Origin: Massilia sp. CF038
GTDB lineage: Bacteria > Pseudomonadota > Gammaproteobacteria > Burkholderiales > Burkholderiaceae_D
Length of the DNA stretch: 64,000 nt
Reading direction: 5' to 3'
NCBI RefSeq assembly: GCF_900129765.1
Contig: NZ_FQWU01000002.1
Location: 620,001-684,000 of the forward strand
In this document: positions 43,132 through 51,511 of the stretch, one piece after another
Position numbering within the stretch: the first letter of the stretch is position 1
Layout: each line of letters starts with the position of its first letter
Position numbers and translations under genes: made by a program
The notes under the pieces: generated by a model
Seen by the model: only the letters and a program-made list of their open reading frames with translations
Databases searched by the model: none
Told to the model about the DNA's origin: nothing

Positions 43132-44625
43132 ATGAAGTTAAAAAAAACCTGCGCGCTGATCACCCTCGCCTTTGCCTGTGTGGCCACGCAAGCGCAAAGT
43201 CAGACCCAGACCCTCAAGGACGTCACCCAGCAAGCCATTCTGTCGAACCCTGAAGTACTGGCTCGCTGGCACGCTTTCGAAGCAGCCAAACACGAGCGCG
43301 CAGCCAGCGCTGGCGGCTTTTTGCCCCGCCTGGACCTGACCGCCGGCGCCGGCCGCGACAACCTCGACGACCCGCTCAAATCGAATGACCTGAGCCGCCA
43401 CAACAGCTCCCTGACCCTGACCCAGACCCTGTTTGACGGCGCCCTGGTGTACAACGACGTGGCGCGCCTGGACCACCAGCGCCTGGCCCGACTGTATGAA
43501 TTGCGCGACACTTCCGAAACCGTGGTATTGGATGTGGTGCGTACCTACGCTGACGTGCTGCGCTATCGCCGCCTGGTCGAACTGGCCGAAGAAAACTACA
43601 TCCGCCATCGCGCCGTGTTCATGCAGATCCAGAAGAAGACCCAGGCTGGCGTCAGCCGCCGGGTCGACCTCGAGCAGATCGCAGGACGCCTGGCACTGGC
43701 GGAATCGAACCTGCTGCAGGAAACGGCCAACCTGCATGACGTGGCCGCGCGCTTCCAGCGTCTGGTCGGCGTCGTGCCGGCCCCCACGCTCGAACCGATG
43801 ACGGCGCTGACGGCTGCCATGCCGCAAAGCCCGAATGCGGCGCTGGATGGCGCGCTCAAGTCGCATCCGGCGGTGATGGCCGCAGTTGAAAGTGTGCGCG
43901 CCAACGACAAGGCATCGAGCATTCGCAAAGCCAGCTACGCGCCGCGCGTTGACTTGCGCCTGCGCTCTGACCGTGGCGGAAATCTGAGCGGCCTGGCTGG
44001 CCGCACCAGCAACGAGGCGGTTGAAATTCAGATGTCGTGGAATCTGTTCAATGGCTTTAGCGATGTGTCGCGCGTGCGCCAGCAGGCAGACCTGATCAAC
44101 GTCGCCCGTGACCAGCGCGACAAGGCCTGCCGCGACGTGCGTCAGACCCTGCTGATCGCCTACAACGACACCGTCAAACTGACCGAACAGCTGGGCTATC
44201 TGGACCAGCACCAGCTGTCGATCGAAAAGGCGCGCGACGCCTACCGCAAGCAGTTCGACATTGGCCAGCGTTCGCTGCTTGACTTGCTTGATTCGGAAAA
44301 CGAATTGTTCCAGTCCAAGCGCGCCTATGCGAATGCCGAATACGACCGCTACTTCGCCTTTGCCCGCACCCACGCCGGCATGGGCGTGCTGCACCAGGCT
44401 TTGGGTTTGTCGCGCCAGGAACCGGGCGAACTGCCCGACCTGGGCAAGCAGGACGACAAGGAAGAACAGGCGCAGAACTGCCCGGTTGAAGCGGCGCCGG
44501 TGTACGTGATCGACAAGGTCAAGCTCAACGAGCGCGCCAAGGAGTACATCTTTGAGGCACCGGCGGCAGCGCCGGAAGCGGCGCCCGTGGTGCAGCCACC
44601 CGTGCTGACCCCAAAAGCAAAATAA
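43132..44625 (+). CDS. lapE: TolC-family outer-membrane pore, LapE type
   Basis: A 497-residue outer-membrane efflux protein with a signal peptide (residues 1-23, LITLAFACVATQAQSQ). Two TolC-type repeats follow, with typical motifs: ILSNPEVLARW, SSLTLTQTLFDG, VEIQMSWNLFNGFSD, and YRKQFDIGQRSLLDLLDSEN near the end of the second coiled coil. The C-terminal 70 residues are Ala/Pro-rich. ATG 43132 is chosen over TTG 43126 because AAGGA at 43115-43119 is better spaced. It supplies the outer-membrane pore for the LapB/LapC exporter, although the adhesin and lapDG genes separate it from them. The Lap retention model expects such a dedicated pore. Confidence 0.92.
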   Translation: MKLKKTCALITLAFACVATQAQSQTQTLKDVTQQAILSNPEVLARWHAFEAAKHERAASAGGFLPRLDLTAGAGRDNLDDPLKSNDLSRHNSSLTLTQTLFDGALVYNDVARLDHQRLARLYELRDTSETVVLDVVRTYADVLRYRRLVELAEENYIRHRAVFMQIQKKTQAGVSRRVDLEQIAGRLALAESNLLQETANLHDVAARFQRLVGVVPAPTLEPMTALTAAMPQSPNAALDGALKSHPAVMAAVESVRANDKASSIRKASYAPRVDLRLRSDRGGNLSGLAGRTSNEAVEIQMSWNLFNGFSDVSRVRQQADLINVARDQRDKACRDVRQTLLIAYNDTVKLTEQLGYLDQHQLSIEKARDAYRKQFDIGQRSLLDLLDSENELFQSKRAYANAEYDRYFAFARTHAGMGVLHQALGLSRQEPGELPDLGKQDDKEEQAQNCPVEAAPVYVIDKVKLNERAKEYIFEAPAAAPEAAPVVQPPVLTPKAK

Positions 44626-44662
44626 GGTGAAGAGGCACGCGCCGCACTTGCGCGGCGTGTGT

Positions 44663-45115
44663 CTAGCTGGCGTTCTTTTGCATGAACACCGAGAGCGGGT
44701 CCTCGGGATAATCGCCAAATGCCGCGCGCTTTTGATAGCCGAGCCGCTCGTACAGCTTCAGCGCTTCGGCCATCGTCGGCCCCGTTTCAAGCATGAATGT
44801 GCGGCATCCCTGCCCTGCCGCCTTCGACTCCAGCGTTTCGATCAGCGCGCGCGCCAGTCCCTTGCCGCGCGCCTGGGGACGGATGTACATGCGTTTGATT
44901 TCACCGTACTCGGGCTTGATCACGATCGCGCCGCAACCAAGCGCTGCCCCTTCGGTATCGCGCACCACGGCAAACATCACGCTCGGATGCAGCAGCGAGG
45001 CGATATCGAGCGCGTACACGTTCTCGGGCGGGTACAGCGAATACAGGTAATCATCGAGCTCCGCAATCAGCGCGCGGACATCGTCTTGATCAGGCGTTTC
45101 AAAAGATATGTGCAT
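44663..45115 (-). CDS. GNAT-family N-acetyltransferase
   Basis: A 150-residue cytoplasmic acetyltransferase. The acetyl-CoA-binding motif A is IKRMYIRPQARGKGLARAL (Q/RxxGxG/A type) at about residues 73-91, and LKLYERLGYQKR is the usual C-terminal motif B. The acceptor substrate cannot be predicted; GNATs of this size acetylate small amines, antibiotics or protein N-termini. It converges on the TolC gene and is preceded by palindrome copy B. No operon link to the adhesin system is evident. Confidence 0.85.
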   Translation of the reverse strand: MHISFETPDQDDVRALIAELDDYLYSLYPPENVYALDIASLLHPSVMFAVVRDTEGAALGCGAIVIKPEYGEIKRMYIRPQARGKGLARALIETLESKAAGQGCRTFMLETGPTMAEALKLYERLGYQKRAAFGDYPEDPLSVFMQKNAS

Positions 45116-45130
45116 AAGCTAGCGGTACCA

Positions 45131-45229
45131 ACATCGCCCTCGCGAAGGCGCTGGCGCATGCGCCAGCCCTATCCCACACTACCGAATTCGGTAACGTGGG
45201 ATGGCCCCCCGCCTGCGCGAGGGCGATGT
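45131..45229. repeat. dispersed palindromic repeat, copy B
   Basis: A 99-bp copy of the palindrome family with outer arms ACATCGCCCTCGCG and CGCGAGGGCGATGT. It is 12 bp longer than the other copies and contains a nested perfect 16-bp palindrome, CTGGCGCATGCGCCAG, at 45151-45166. Its last base is the last base of the TAA stop codon of the minus-strand LOG gene. The centre is in the same orientation as copy A. Confidence 0.88.
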
Positions 45230-45762
45230 TATTGGAGTAGTTGAATCAAGGTGTGCGGATCGGCAGCCACTTTCATCAGCCCGGCATGCTGCGGCTTGAT
45301 GAACCCCTCATGCGCGGCATGGCCCAAAAAACCCACCAGCTGATCGTAAAACCCGCCCACATTGAGCAGCCCTACCGGCTTGCTATGAATCCCCAGCTGC
45401 GACCAGGTCAGCATCTCGAACAACTCCTCGAGCGTACCCATCCCACCCGGCATCGCAATGAAGCCATCGGCCCGTTGCGCCATCAGCGCCTTGCGCTCGT
45501 GCATATCGCGCACCACGAACAGCTCCGTCAACCCCGGATGCGCCAGCTCCCGGTCAACCAGCTGCTGGGGAATGACACCGGTAACCTGCCCGCCGGCTGC
45601 CAGCACGGCATCGGCAATGGTGCCCATCAGACCCACATTGCCGCCGCCGTAAACCAGCCTGATACCATGATCGGCCAGCGCGCGCCCCATGGCCCGTGCC
45701 GCCTCTGCATACACTTCATCGGCGCCCGCATTAGCGCCGCAATACACAGCAATCGACTTCAT
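45229..45762 (-). CDS. LOG-family (TIGR00730) phosphoribohydrolase
   Basis: A 177-residue cytoplasmic protein of the LOG family (cytokinin-type riboside 5'-monophosphate phosphoribohydrolase). Motifs are SIAVYCGANAGADEVYAEA, VYGGGNVGLMGTIADAVL and the signature MPGGMGTLEELFEMLTW. In bacteria LOG enzymes release a base from a nucleoside monophosphate; the physiological substrate is often AMP or a modified adenine. The ATG overlaps the TGA of the upstream TPR gene by four bases (ATGA), so translation is coupled. The stop codon touches palindrome copy B. Confidence 0.9.
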   Translation of the reverse strand: MKSIAVYCGANAGADEVYAEAARAMGRALADHGIRLVYGGGNVGLMGTIADAVLAAGGQVTGVIPQQLVDRELAHPGLTELFVVRDMHERKALMAQRADGFIAMPGGMGTLEELFEMLTWSQLGIHSKPVGLLNVGGFYDQLVGFLGHAAHEGFIKPQHAGLMKVAADPHTLIQLLQ

Positions 45763-46535
45763 TCGTCCTCGAGTTCTTCCTTGGCTGCTTCCACATCCAG
45801 CCGTTCCATCGCATCCTGCGGCTCGACCGCGGCTGCCTCTTCGTACAGCTTGACCGCTTCCTTCATTTTCTTTTCGCCTTCGAGCGAGACCAGCGCGTTG
45901 GCATACTCGATGCGGCCGATCGCGGTATCGGGGTTCAGGTCCAGCGCCTTTTTGAACGCCTTGATACCCTCTTCCTTCTTGACCTTGTAGGTGAGCCCAC
46001 CAATCATTGCACCGACGCTGCCAATAATCTCGGTGTGAAAAGCGCCCAGCGCGATGTGGGCATCGGCATGCTTGGGGGCGAGTGCGATGGTCTTATCGAT
46101 GCTGTTGCGTACCTTGGGCGCAATTCCCTGGGCCAGTGCCTTGACGATGGAAATGCCCTGGGCGTAGCGGCCCAGCGCATACGCATGCCAGTACCAGGCA
46201 GCCGCGTTATCGGGCTGCTCCTGCTGGTGCCGTTCGCAGCGCTCGGCCACTTCTTCGAACATGGCGATTTTCTTCTTGTCGCTCTTTTCCAGATACGTGG
46301 CATACATGCAGCTGGCCTTGTGGGCCACCGCGTAACCCTCCACGCCAGCGTCCAGACCCAGCTTGGCCGCTTTTTCGAACTCGCCTGCGTGGAAGGCAAT
46401 CCACGCATCGACCAGGGCCGCCTTTTTAGGGAACGGCTCGCAATCGCCCACATGCAGGCGCGGCCAGGCTTTCTTCAGCGTGGCCGCGGTGTACACATAG
46501 GCGTCGTCCGGATGCGGGAATTTGGTCCATGCCAT
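45759..46535 (-). CDS. TPR-repeat protein
   Basis: A 258-residue cytoplasmic protein with tetratricopeptide-like helical repeats: AWIAFHAGEFEKAAKLGLDA, AAWYWHAYALGRYAQGISI, ADAHIALGAFHTEII, EGIKAFKKALDLNPDTAIGR and EAVKLYEEAAAVEPQDAM. It ends in an acidic tail. TPRs mediate protein-protein contacts; no partner is indicated. The ATG at 46535 is supported by GGAGA just upstream. It is 11 bases after the TetR gene and overlaps the LOG gene, giving an operon tetR-TPR-LOG. Confidence 0.82.
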   Translation of the reverse strand: MAWTKFPHPDDAYVYTAATLKKAWPRLHVGDCEPFPKKAALVDAWIAFHAGEFEKAAKLGLDAGVEGYAVAHKASCMYATYLEKSDKKKIAMFEEVAERCERHQQEQPDNAAAWYWHAYALGRYAQGISIVKALAQGIAPKVRNSIDKTIALAPKHADAHIALGAFHTEIIGSVGAMIGGLTYKVKKEEGIKAFKKALDLNPDTAIGRIEYANALVSLEGEKKMKEAVKLYEEAAAVEPQDAMERLDVEAAKEELEDE

Positions 46536-46546
46536 AACGCGTCTCC

Positions 46547-47212
46547 TTACTTGAGTTGTTTGAGATATTCTTCGGACAGTTTTTCGAACAGCAGATGGGT
46601 GTCGCCGCGCAGGTACGGCCCCACCAGCGACAGCACCTGGTAGCAGCCGCGCGCCAGCGCGTCGCTCATGGCCTGCTGTTCCGTATATTTGCGCGGATTG
46701 CGCACGTACTCGTAAGACAGCCAGTAAGTCGCCACCACCACCATGTTGGTGGCCATGGCATTGATTTCGGCGTCCGACGCTTCCAGCGATTTTTCGCTGC
46801 GCAGGTCTTCGCACAGCTGCTTGGCCACCTTTATCTTGTGGGCCAGGATCTGTTTGAAGTGCAGTTCGAGCTTGCGGTTGCGCGACAGCAGATCGTTCAG
46901 GTCGCGGTAGAAGAAGCGGTAGCGCCACACCAGTTCAAACATCAGGTGCAGGTACAGCCACACGTCTTCGATGTTGGACCGGCGCCCTTCCGGCACGGTC
47001 AGGATGCGCTCGATCTCGGCTTCGAACTGCACGAAGATCGAGTTGACGATGTCGTCCTTGTTGCGGAAGTGGTAGTACAGATTACCGGGCGAGATATTCA
47101 TCTCTTCGGCGATCACCGTGGTGGTGATGTTCGGCTCACCGAACTCGTTAAACAGCCGCAGGGACAGCTCAAGGATGCGTTCGCGGGTTCGGCGTGGAGC
47201 TTTTTGTAGCAT
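46547..47212 (-). CDS. TetR-family transcriptional regulator
   Basis: A 221-residue regulator. The N-terminal 60 residues are a TetR DNA-binding domain (RRTRERILELSLRLFNEFGE, then ITTTVIAEEMNISPGNLYYH and FRNKDDI). The remaining 160 helical residues form a ligand pocket of unknown specificity and resemble a family often found beside fatty-acid and PHA genes. I use ATG 47212 (MLQKAPRRTR); the frame extends to 47263, but those residues look non-coding. It lies upstream of the TPR gene and next to the patatin gene, so lipid-related regulation is plausible (inference). Confidence 0.88.
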   Translation of the reverse strand: MLQKAPRRTRERILELSLRLFNEFGEPNITTTVIAEEMNISPGNLYYHFRNKDDIVNSIFVQFEAEIERILTVPEGRRSNIEDVWLYLHLMFELVWRYRFFYRDLNDLLSRNRKLELHFKQILAHKIKVAKQLCEDLRSEKSLEASDAEINAMATNMVVVATYWLSYEYVRNPRKYTEQQAMSDALARGCYQVLSLVGPYLRGDTHLLFEKLSEEYLKQLK

Positions 47213-47273
47213 GGCGGGCGGTCTGGTGTTTTTCTCACGCAAGCATAACACCGAAACCGCCATGTCAACAGTG

Positions 47274-48467
47274 CTAGGAGTGCGCCACTTTCAGGTAGCG
47301 TTCCAGGTCGTCCAGGCTTTGACGCAGGCGCGCCAGCGCCTGCCGCGAAGGTGCCTGCTGCACCAGCGACAGACTGGTATCGCGCAGCACGTTCATTTTC
47401 AGGCGCAAACCGTGGCGCGCCAGCTTGGGGGCGATTTCCGCACGGCGCTCCAGCAGCATCATGCGCGTGTTCTGGTAGGCCTGCTCGCACATGCGGCGCC
47501 GGTTCGAGTAACTGAAGATATTGGTGAAGAACAGTTCGGCGTCGTCCTGATTAGGCTGGAACAGCAAAATATCGACCTGGGGATGGCTTTTCTCGTAGCT
47601 GGCCATGCCCGAGGCAATGCGCGAGTGCAGGATGGAACGCAGGGTTTGCGACAGCACGTCAACCAGCCCGCCCGACGACAATTTGGCGCCTGCCGCCAGC
47701 TGATCGCGGCTGGCCGCGTTGTACGGGACGATCGCATTCACGCAAAACAGCATATCAACCCCGTGTTCCAGGGCGATTGAGGCGTGCATGCTTTTGCGCA
47801 GCGCACCATCGACAAAATGGTGGCCGTCGATGTCGACCGGCGGGAACAGGCCGGGCACCGCAGCCGACGCCTGGACCGCCTTCGAGACCGGGGTGTGGTC
47901 CCAGCCGGCGTCGCCGAAGCGCACCGCTTCGCCGGTATCGAGATCGGTCGCGACGATCACCAGCTTATGGCGCAGTTTGCGAAAATCGTTACTGCGTCCC
48001 GCACGGGCAAATGTCTGTTTCAGATAATGGTGAATGCCATCGCCCGACAGGATCCCGGCCGGCAGCGCCTCCTTGAAGCGCTCGAACGAGGCGAACACGC
48101 TCTTGCGATGGCGCGCATAGTGGAACAGGGAGCCAGCCAGCAGGGCCGGCACCATGGCCAGACGCTTGCTCAGCTCCGCGCTGGCGGGCCGCAGCAGGAT
48201 TTCGGGTTTGAACAGGGGGGCGCCATCACCGGCTTCCACGTCGCTTTCGATGAACAGGCGGCACATCTGGTGTGGTGTGATGCCGTTGGCCAGGGCTGCG
48301 GCTATGATGCCGCCGGCCGAGATACCGACGTAAATATCGGCCTCGTTCACGTCCAGGCCCTCAATCGACTCTTCCAGCGCGGCCAGCACGCCGATTTCAT
48401 AGACAGCCGCCAGCGGACCGCCGCCAGCGAGGGCAAAGCCGATTTTGGGTTTTGAAGGTGTATTCAT
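47274..48467 (-). CDS. patatin-like phospholipase
   Basis: A 397-residue patatin-family serine hydrolase. The Gly-rich oxyanion motif FALAGGGPLAAVYEIGVLAA begins at about residue 11, the nucleophile motif GISAGG is near residue 50, and the catalytic Asp is in FVDGALRKSMH, completing the Ser-Asp dyad. No signal peptide is seen. These enzymes hydrolyse membrane phospholipids or storage lipids; beside a phasin gene, a granule role is possible (inference). ATG 48467 is chosen because the frame-opening ATG at 48491 lies inside palindrome copy C and lacks family-like residues. It is 61 bases from the TetR gene downstream. Confidence 0.88.
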   Translation of the reverse strand: MNTPSKPKIGFALAGGGPLAAVYEIGVLAALEESIEGLDVNEADIYVGISAGGIIAAALANGITPHQMCRLFIESDVEAGDGAPLFKPEILLRPASAELSKRLAMVPALLAGSLFHYARHRKSVFASFERFKEALPAGILSGDGIHHYLKQTFARAGRSNDFRKLRHKLVIVATDLDTGEAVRFGDAGWDHTPVSKAVQASAAVPGLFPPVDIDGHHFVDGALRKSMHASIALEHGVDMLFCVNAIVPYNAASRDQLAAGAKLSSGGLVDVLSQTLRSILHSRIASGMASYEKSHPQVDILLFQPNQDDAELFFTNIFSYSNRRRMCEQAYQNTRMMLLERRAEIAPKLARHGLRLKMNVLRDTSLSLVQQAPSRQALARLRQSLDDLERYLKVAHS

Positions 48468-48489
48468 AAGCGGCGTCATCCCAAGACCC

Positions 48490-48576
48490 ACATCGTCCTC
48501 GCGCAGGCGGGGACCTATACCACGTTACCGAAGTTGTTCGAGGTGGAATGGGTCCCCGCCTCCGCGAGGACGATGT
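48490..48576. repeat. dispersed palindromic repeat, copy C
   Basis: An 87-bp copy of the palindrome family (arms ACATCGTCCTCGCG and CGCGAGGACGATGT). It sits between the phasin terminator and the start of the patatin gene, in the orientation of copies D and E. The patatin promoter must lie within or beyond it. Confidence 0.88.
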
Positions 48577-48586
48577 CGGTTAAAAC

Positions 48587-48614
48587 AAAAAAGGCCTGCG
48601 CAAGCACAGGCCCT
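48587..48614 (-). terminator. rho-independent terminator of the phasin gene
   Basis: Read on the minus strand: GGCCTG, eight-base loop, CAGGCC, then a run of six T. It lies 26 bases past the phasin stop and just before palindrome copy C. Confidence 0.85.
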
Positions 48615-48639
48615 TCCTTAAAGCGTGCTCAGCGGCAAA

Positions 48640-49248
48640 TTACGCGCTGGCAACCGGGGTCGAATTGACCTTTTTCGGTGCAGCTTTCTTGGCTGCCGGC
48701 TTGACCGCGATTTTCTTGGCGACTGGCTTGGCTGCGGCCTTTTTCGCGGCTGGCTTGGCCCCGGCTTTTTTGGCGGCTGGCTTGGCAGCGGCCTTCTTGG
48801 CAGCTGGCTTGGCCGCTGGCTTGGCAGCTGCAGGGGCTTTCTTGCCGCTCAGGGTAGCGACGGCGCGGCTCAGCTGCTCGACGCGCTTGGTCAGTTCCTG
48901 GATGTCTTTCTGGGTTGGTACGCCAATGGTCGACAGAGCGCGGGCAACGCGGTCTTCGAAGACCTGTTCCAGCTTGTCCCACGAACCCGAAGCCTGCTTG
49001 GAGACGCCGTCGGCGACCTTGGTCACGGTGTCGGTGACTTCGGAGACGCGGTCTTCGGCCATCGAACGGGTACGGCGCTGCAGGTTGTTACCTTCTTCAA
49101 CGAGCTTGCTGAATACTTTGCCGCCTTCTTCCTGGGCCTTGGCGAAGGCGCCCAGGCCTGCCTGCCAGATCTGGTGAGCGGAGGTACGAACAGCGCTAGC
49201 CAATTGTTTGTCTTCGGTTTTTGCCAGTGTCTTCAGTTTCTTTACCAT
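48640..49248 (-). CDS. phasin with Lys/Ala/Pro-rich tail (PhaF-like)
   Basis: A 202-residue protein. Residues about 1-125 are a phasin domain (IWQAGLGAFAKAQEEGGKVF, LVEEGNNLQRRTRSMAEDRV, KLEQVFEDRVARALSTIG) ending in a leucine-rich coiled coil. Residues about 135-200 are a histone H1-like AAKPAAKK repeat tail as in PhaF, which links PHA granules to the nucleoid. No PHA synthase is in the window. It has its own terminator and is divergent from the acyl-reductase gene across a 220-bp gap. Confidence 0.9.
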   Translation of the reverse strand: MVKKLKTLAKTEDKQLASAVRTSAHQIWQAGLGAFAKAQEEGGKVFSKLVEEGNNLQRRTRSMAEDRVSEVTDTVTKVADGVSKQASGSWDKLEQVFEDRVARALSTIGVPTQKDIQELTKRVEQLSRAVATLSGKKAPAAAKPAAKPAAKKAAAKPAAKKAGAKPAAKKAAAKPVAKKIAVKPAAKKAAPKKVNSTPVASA

Positions 49249-49468
49249 GTCGAGCTCCAGTCTGATTTGTAGTGATTCGAGGTAGATACCTTTTTTGATG
49301 AAACCATTCTAGACAGCTAATCTAGAGATCGGATACTAAAACCACCGAGCGCCCCTTCTAAATCGGACGGCCGGGTACAACAGACTCCTTGCCAATCCGT
49401 CATTCCCCTGTAATGATTGGACTATCCATGACGGACCATCATAGAACAACCAGCAAAGGGAGACCACG
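49249..49468. other. divergent promoter region
   Basis: A 220-bp gap between the divergent phasin and SDR genes, presumably with promoters for both. No gene is visible. Confidence 0.4.
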
Positions 49469-51454
49469 ATGCAGTATTTCGTAACGGGAGCGACTGGGTT
49501 TATCGGCAAGCGATTGGTAAAAAAGCTGTTGGCACGCAAAGGGAGCGTGGTGTACTTCCTGATGCGCGAAGCGAGCCGCGACAAGCTGCCTGACCTGCTC
49601 GAGTACTGGGGCACCACCAAGGCCCGCGCCATCCCCGTATTTGGCGACCTGCGTTCGCCCAAGCTGGGCGTATCCAAAGAGGATACCAAGAAGCTGGCCA
49701 AAACGATTGACCACTTCTTCCACCTGGCCGCTATCTATGACATGACTGCCGACGCCGAAGAACAGATGGAAGTGAACGTCGAGGGCACGCGCCACACCGT
49801 CGATTTTGCCAACGCCATTGCGGCCGGCTGCCTGCACCACGTCAGTTCCATTGCTGCCGCCGGCATGTTCGAAGGGATCTTCCGCGAAGACATGTTCGAC
49901 GAAGCCGAAGGGCTGGACCATCCCTACTTCGCCACCAAGCACGAGTCCGAAAAAATCGTCCGTAAAGACACCAAGGGCGCGTTCCGCGTCTACCGTCCCG
50001 GCATGGTGGTCGGTGACTCCAAAACCGGCGAGATGGACAAGATCGATGGACCCTATTACTTCTTCAAGCTGATTCAGCGCATTCGCCAGCTGCTGCCGCC
50101 ATGGATGCCGACCATTGGCATCGAGGGTGGGCGCATCAATATCGTGCCGGTCGACTTTGTGGTCAATGCGATGGACCACATTGCCCACCTGCCCAAGCTG
50201 GACGGCCAGTGCTTCCACCTGACCGACCCGGAACCGATGCGCGTTGGCGAAGTGCTCAATGTGTTCTGCCGCGCCGCCCACGCGCCCACCATGAGCATTC
50301 GCATCAACGCCGCGCTGCTGGGCTTTATCCCCAAGTCGGTCAAGAAGGGCATCATGTCGCTCACGCCGGTACGCCGCGTGCGCGACGCGCTGATGAAGGA
50401 CCTGGGCCTGCCGTCGGACCTGATGGGCTTCATCAACTACCCTACCCGCTTCGACAGCCGCGAGACCCAAAAGGCGCTCAAGGGCACGGGCATCGCCTGC
50501 CCGCAACTGGAAACCTATGCAGCACCGATCTGGGACTACTGGGAACGCCATCTGGACCCGGACCTGTTCATTGACCACACCCTGCGCGGCACTGTAGCCG
50601 GCAAAGTGGTGCTGATCACGGGCGGCTCCTCGGGCATTGGCCTGGCGGCAGCGCACAAGATCGCCGAAGCAGGCGCCATCACCATCATTTGCGGCCGTGA
50701 TGAAGACAAGCTGGCCGAAGCCAAAAAGGAGATCAACGACCGTGGCTTCGAGTGCATCACCTACCAGGCGGACGTGGCCGACATGGCCGACTGCGACCGC
50801 TTCGTCCAGGTTTTGCTGGACAATCACGGCAAGGTCGATGTGCTGGTCAATAACGCAGGCCGCTCGATCCGCCGCGCCATCGAGTCGAGCTACGACCGCT
50901 TCCACGACTTCGAACGCACCATGCAGCTCAATTACTTCGGCTGCCTGCGCCTGACCATGGGCTTGCTGCCGACGATGATCGCGCAAAAACGCGGCCACAT
51001 CATCAATATCTCGTCGATTGGTGTATTGACGAATGCGCCGCGCTTCTCGGCTTACGTGGCCTCCAAGGCGGCGCTGGAAGCCTGGACCCGCTGCGCCTCG
51101 TCCGAACTGTCCGACGTGGGCATCAAGTTCACGACGATTAACATGCCACTGGTGCGCACGCCGATGATCGCTCCGACCAAGATCTACCAGAACGTGCCGA
51201 CCCTGGCGCCGGAAGAAGCGGCCGACATGATCGCCGAGGCCATCGTCTACAAACCTGTGCGCATCGCCACCCGGGTCGGCGTATTCGGGCAGGTGCTGCA
51301 CGCGCTGATGCCGCGCGTGGCGCAGATCGTGCTTAACACGACGTTCCGTATGTTCCCCGATTCGGATGCGGCCAAGGGTGGCGACAAGAAGGCGCCGCAA
51401 ATGAGTTCCGAACAGATCGCCATGCAGCAGCTGCTGCGTGGGGTGCACTTCTAA
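49469..51454 (+). CDS. two-domain SDR protein, likely fatty acyl-CoA/aldehyde reductase
   Basis: A 661-residue protein made of two Rossmann domains. The N-terminal half (about 1-370) is an extended-SDR reductase: MQYFVTGATGFIGKRLVKKL, HFFHLAAIYD and catalytic YFATKHESEK (YxxxK). The C-terminal half (about 375-640) is a classical SDR: VLITGGSSGIGLAAAHKIAE, VNNAGRSIRRAIESSY, ISSIGVLTNAPRFSAYVASK. Length and order match the Marinobacter-type acyl reductases that turn acyl-CoA into fatty alcohol. No thioesterase or wax ester synthase is nearby, so the substrate remains inferred. A strong terminator follows. The start has AAGGGAG upstream. Confidence 0.82.
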   Translation: MQYFVTGATGFIGKRLVKKLLARKGSVVYFLMREASRDKLPDLLEYWGTTKARAIPVFGDLRSPKLGVSKEDTKKLAKTIDHFFHLAAIYDMTADAEEQMEVNVEGTRHTVDFANAIAAGCLHHVSSIAAAGMFEGIFREDMFDEAEGLDHPYFATKHESEKIVRKDTKGAFRVYRPGMVVGDSKTGEMDKIDGPYYFFKLIQRIRQLLPPWMPTIGIEGGRINIVPVDFVVNAMDHIAHLPKLDGQCFHLTDPEPMRVGEVLNVFCRAAHAPTMSIRINAALLGFIPKSVKKGIMSLTPVRRVRDALMKDLGLPSDLMGFINYPTRFDSRETQKALKGTGIACPQLETYAAPIWDYWERHLDPDLFIDHTLRGTVAGKVVLITGGSSGIGLAAAHKIAEAGAITIICGRDEDKLAEAKKEINDRGFECITYQADVADMADCDRFVQVLLDNHGKVDVLVNNAGRSIRRAIESSYDRFHDFERTMQLNYFGCLRLTMGLLPTMIAQKRGHIINISSIGVLTNAPRFSAYVASKAALEAWTRCASSELSDVGIKFTTINMPLVRTPMIAPTKIYQNVPTLAPEEAADMIAEAIVYKPVRIATRVGVFGQVLHALMPRVAQIVLNTTFRMFPDSDAAKGGDKKAPQMSSEQIAMQQLLRGVHF

Positions 51455-51477
51455 TCAGGCTGCATCTGTCACAATCG

Positions 51478-51502
51478 AAGCGGGCTGCGGCCCGCTTTTT
51501 TT
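51478..51502 (+). terminator. rho-independent terminator after the SDR gene
   Basis: Stem AGCGGGC, loop TGCG, stem GCCCGCT, then a seven-T run, 24 bases after the stop. It also faces the ankyrin gene, which ends at 51512. Confidence 0.9.
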
Positions 51503-51511
51503 CGGCCATGC

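Noticed and set aside
45131-45229. Palindromes as classical rho-independent terminators
   Set aside because: None is followed by a T-run; they may affect mRNA ends but do not fit the simple terminator pattern.
49439-51448. 669-residue reverse frame opposite the acyl reductase
   Set aside because: Shadow of the well-supported SDR gene; no domain recognised.
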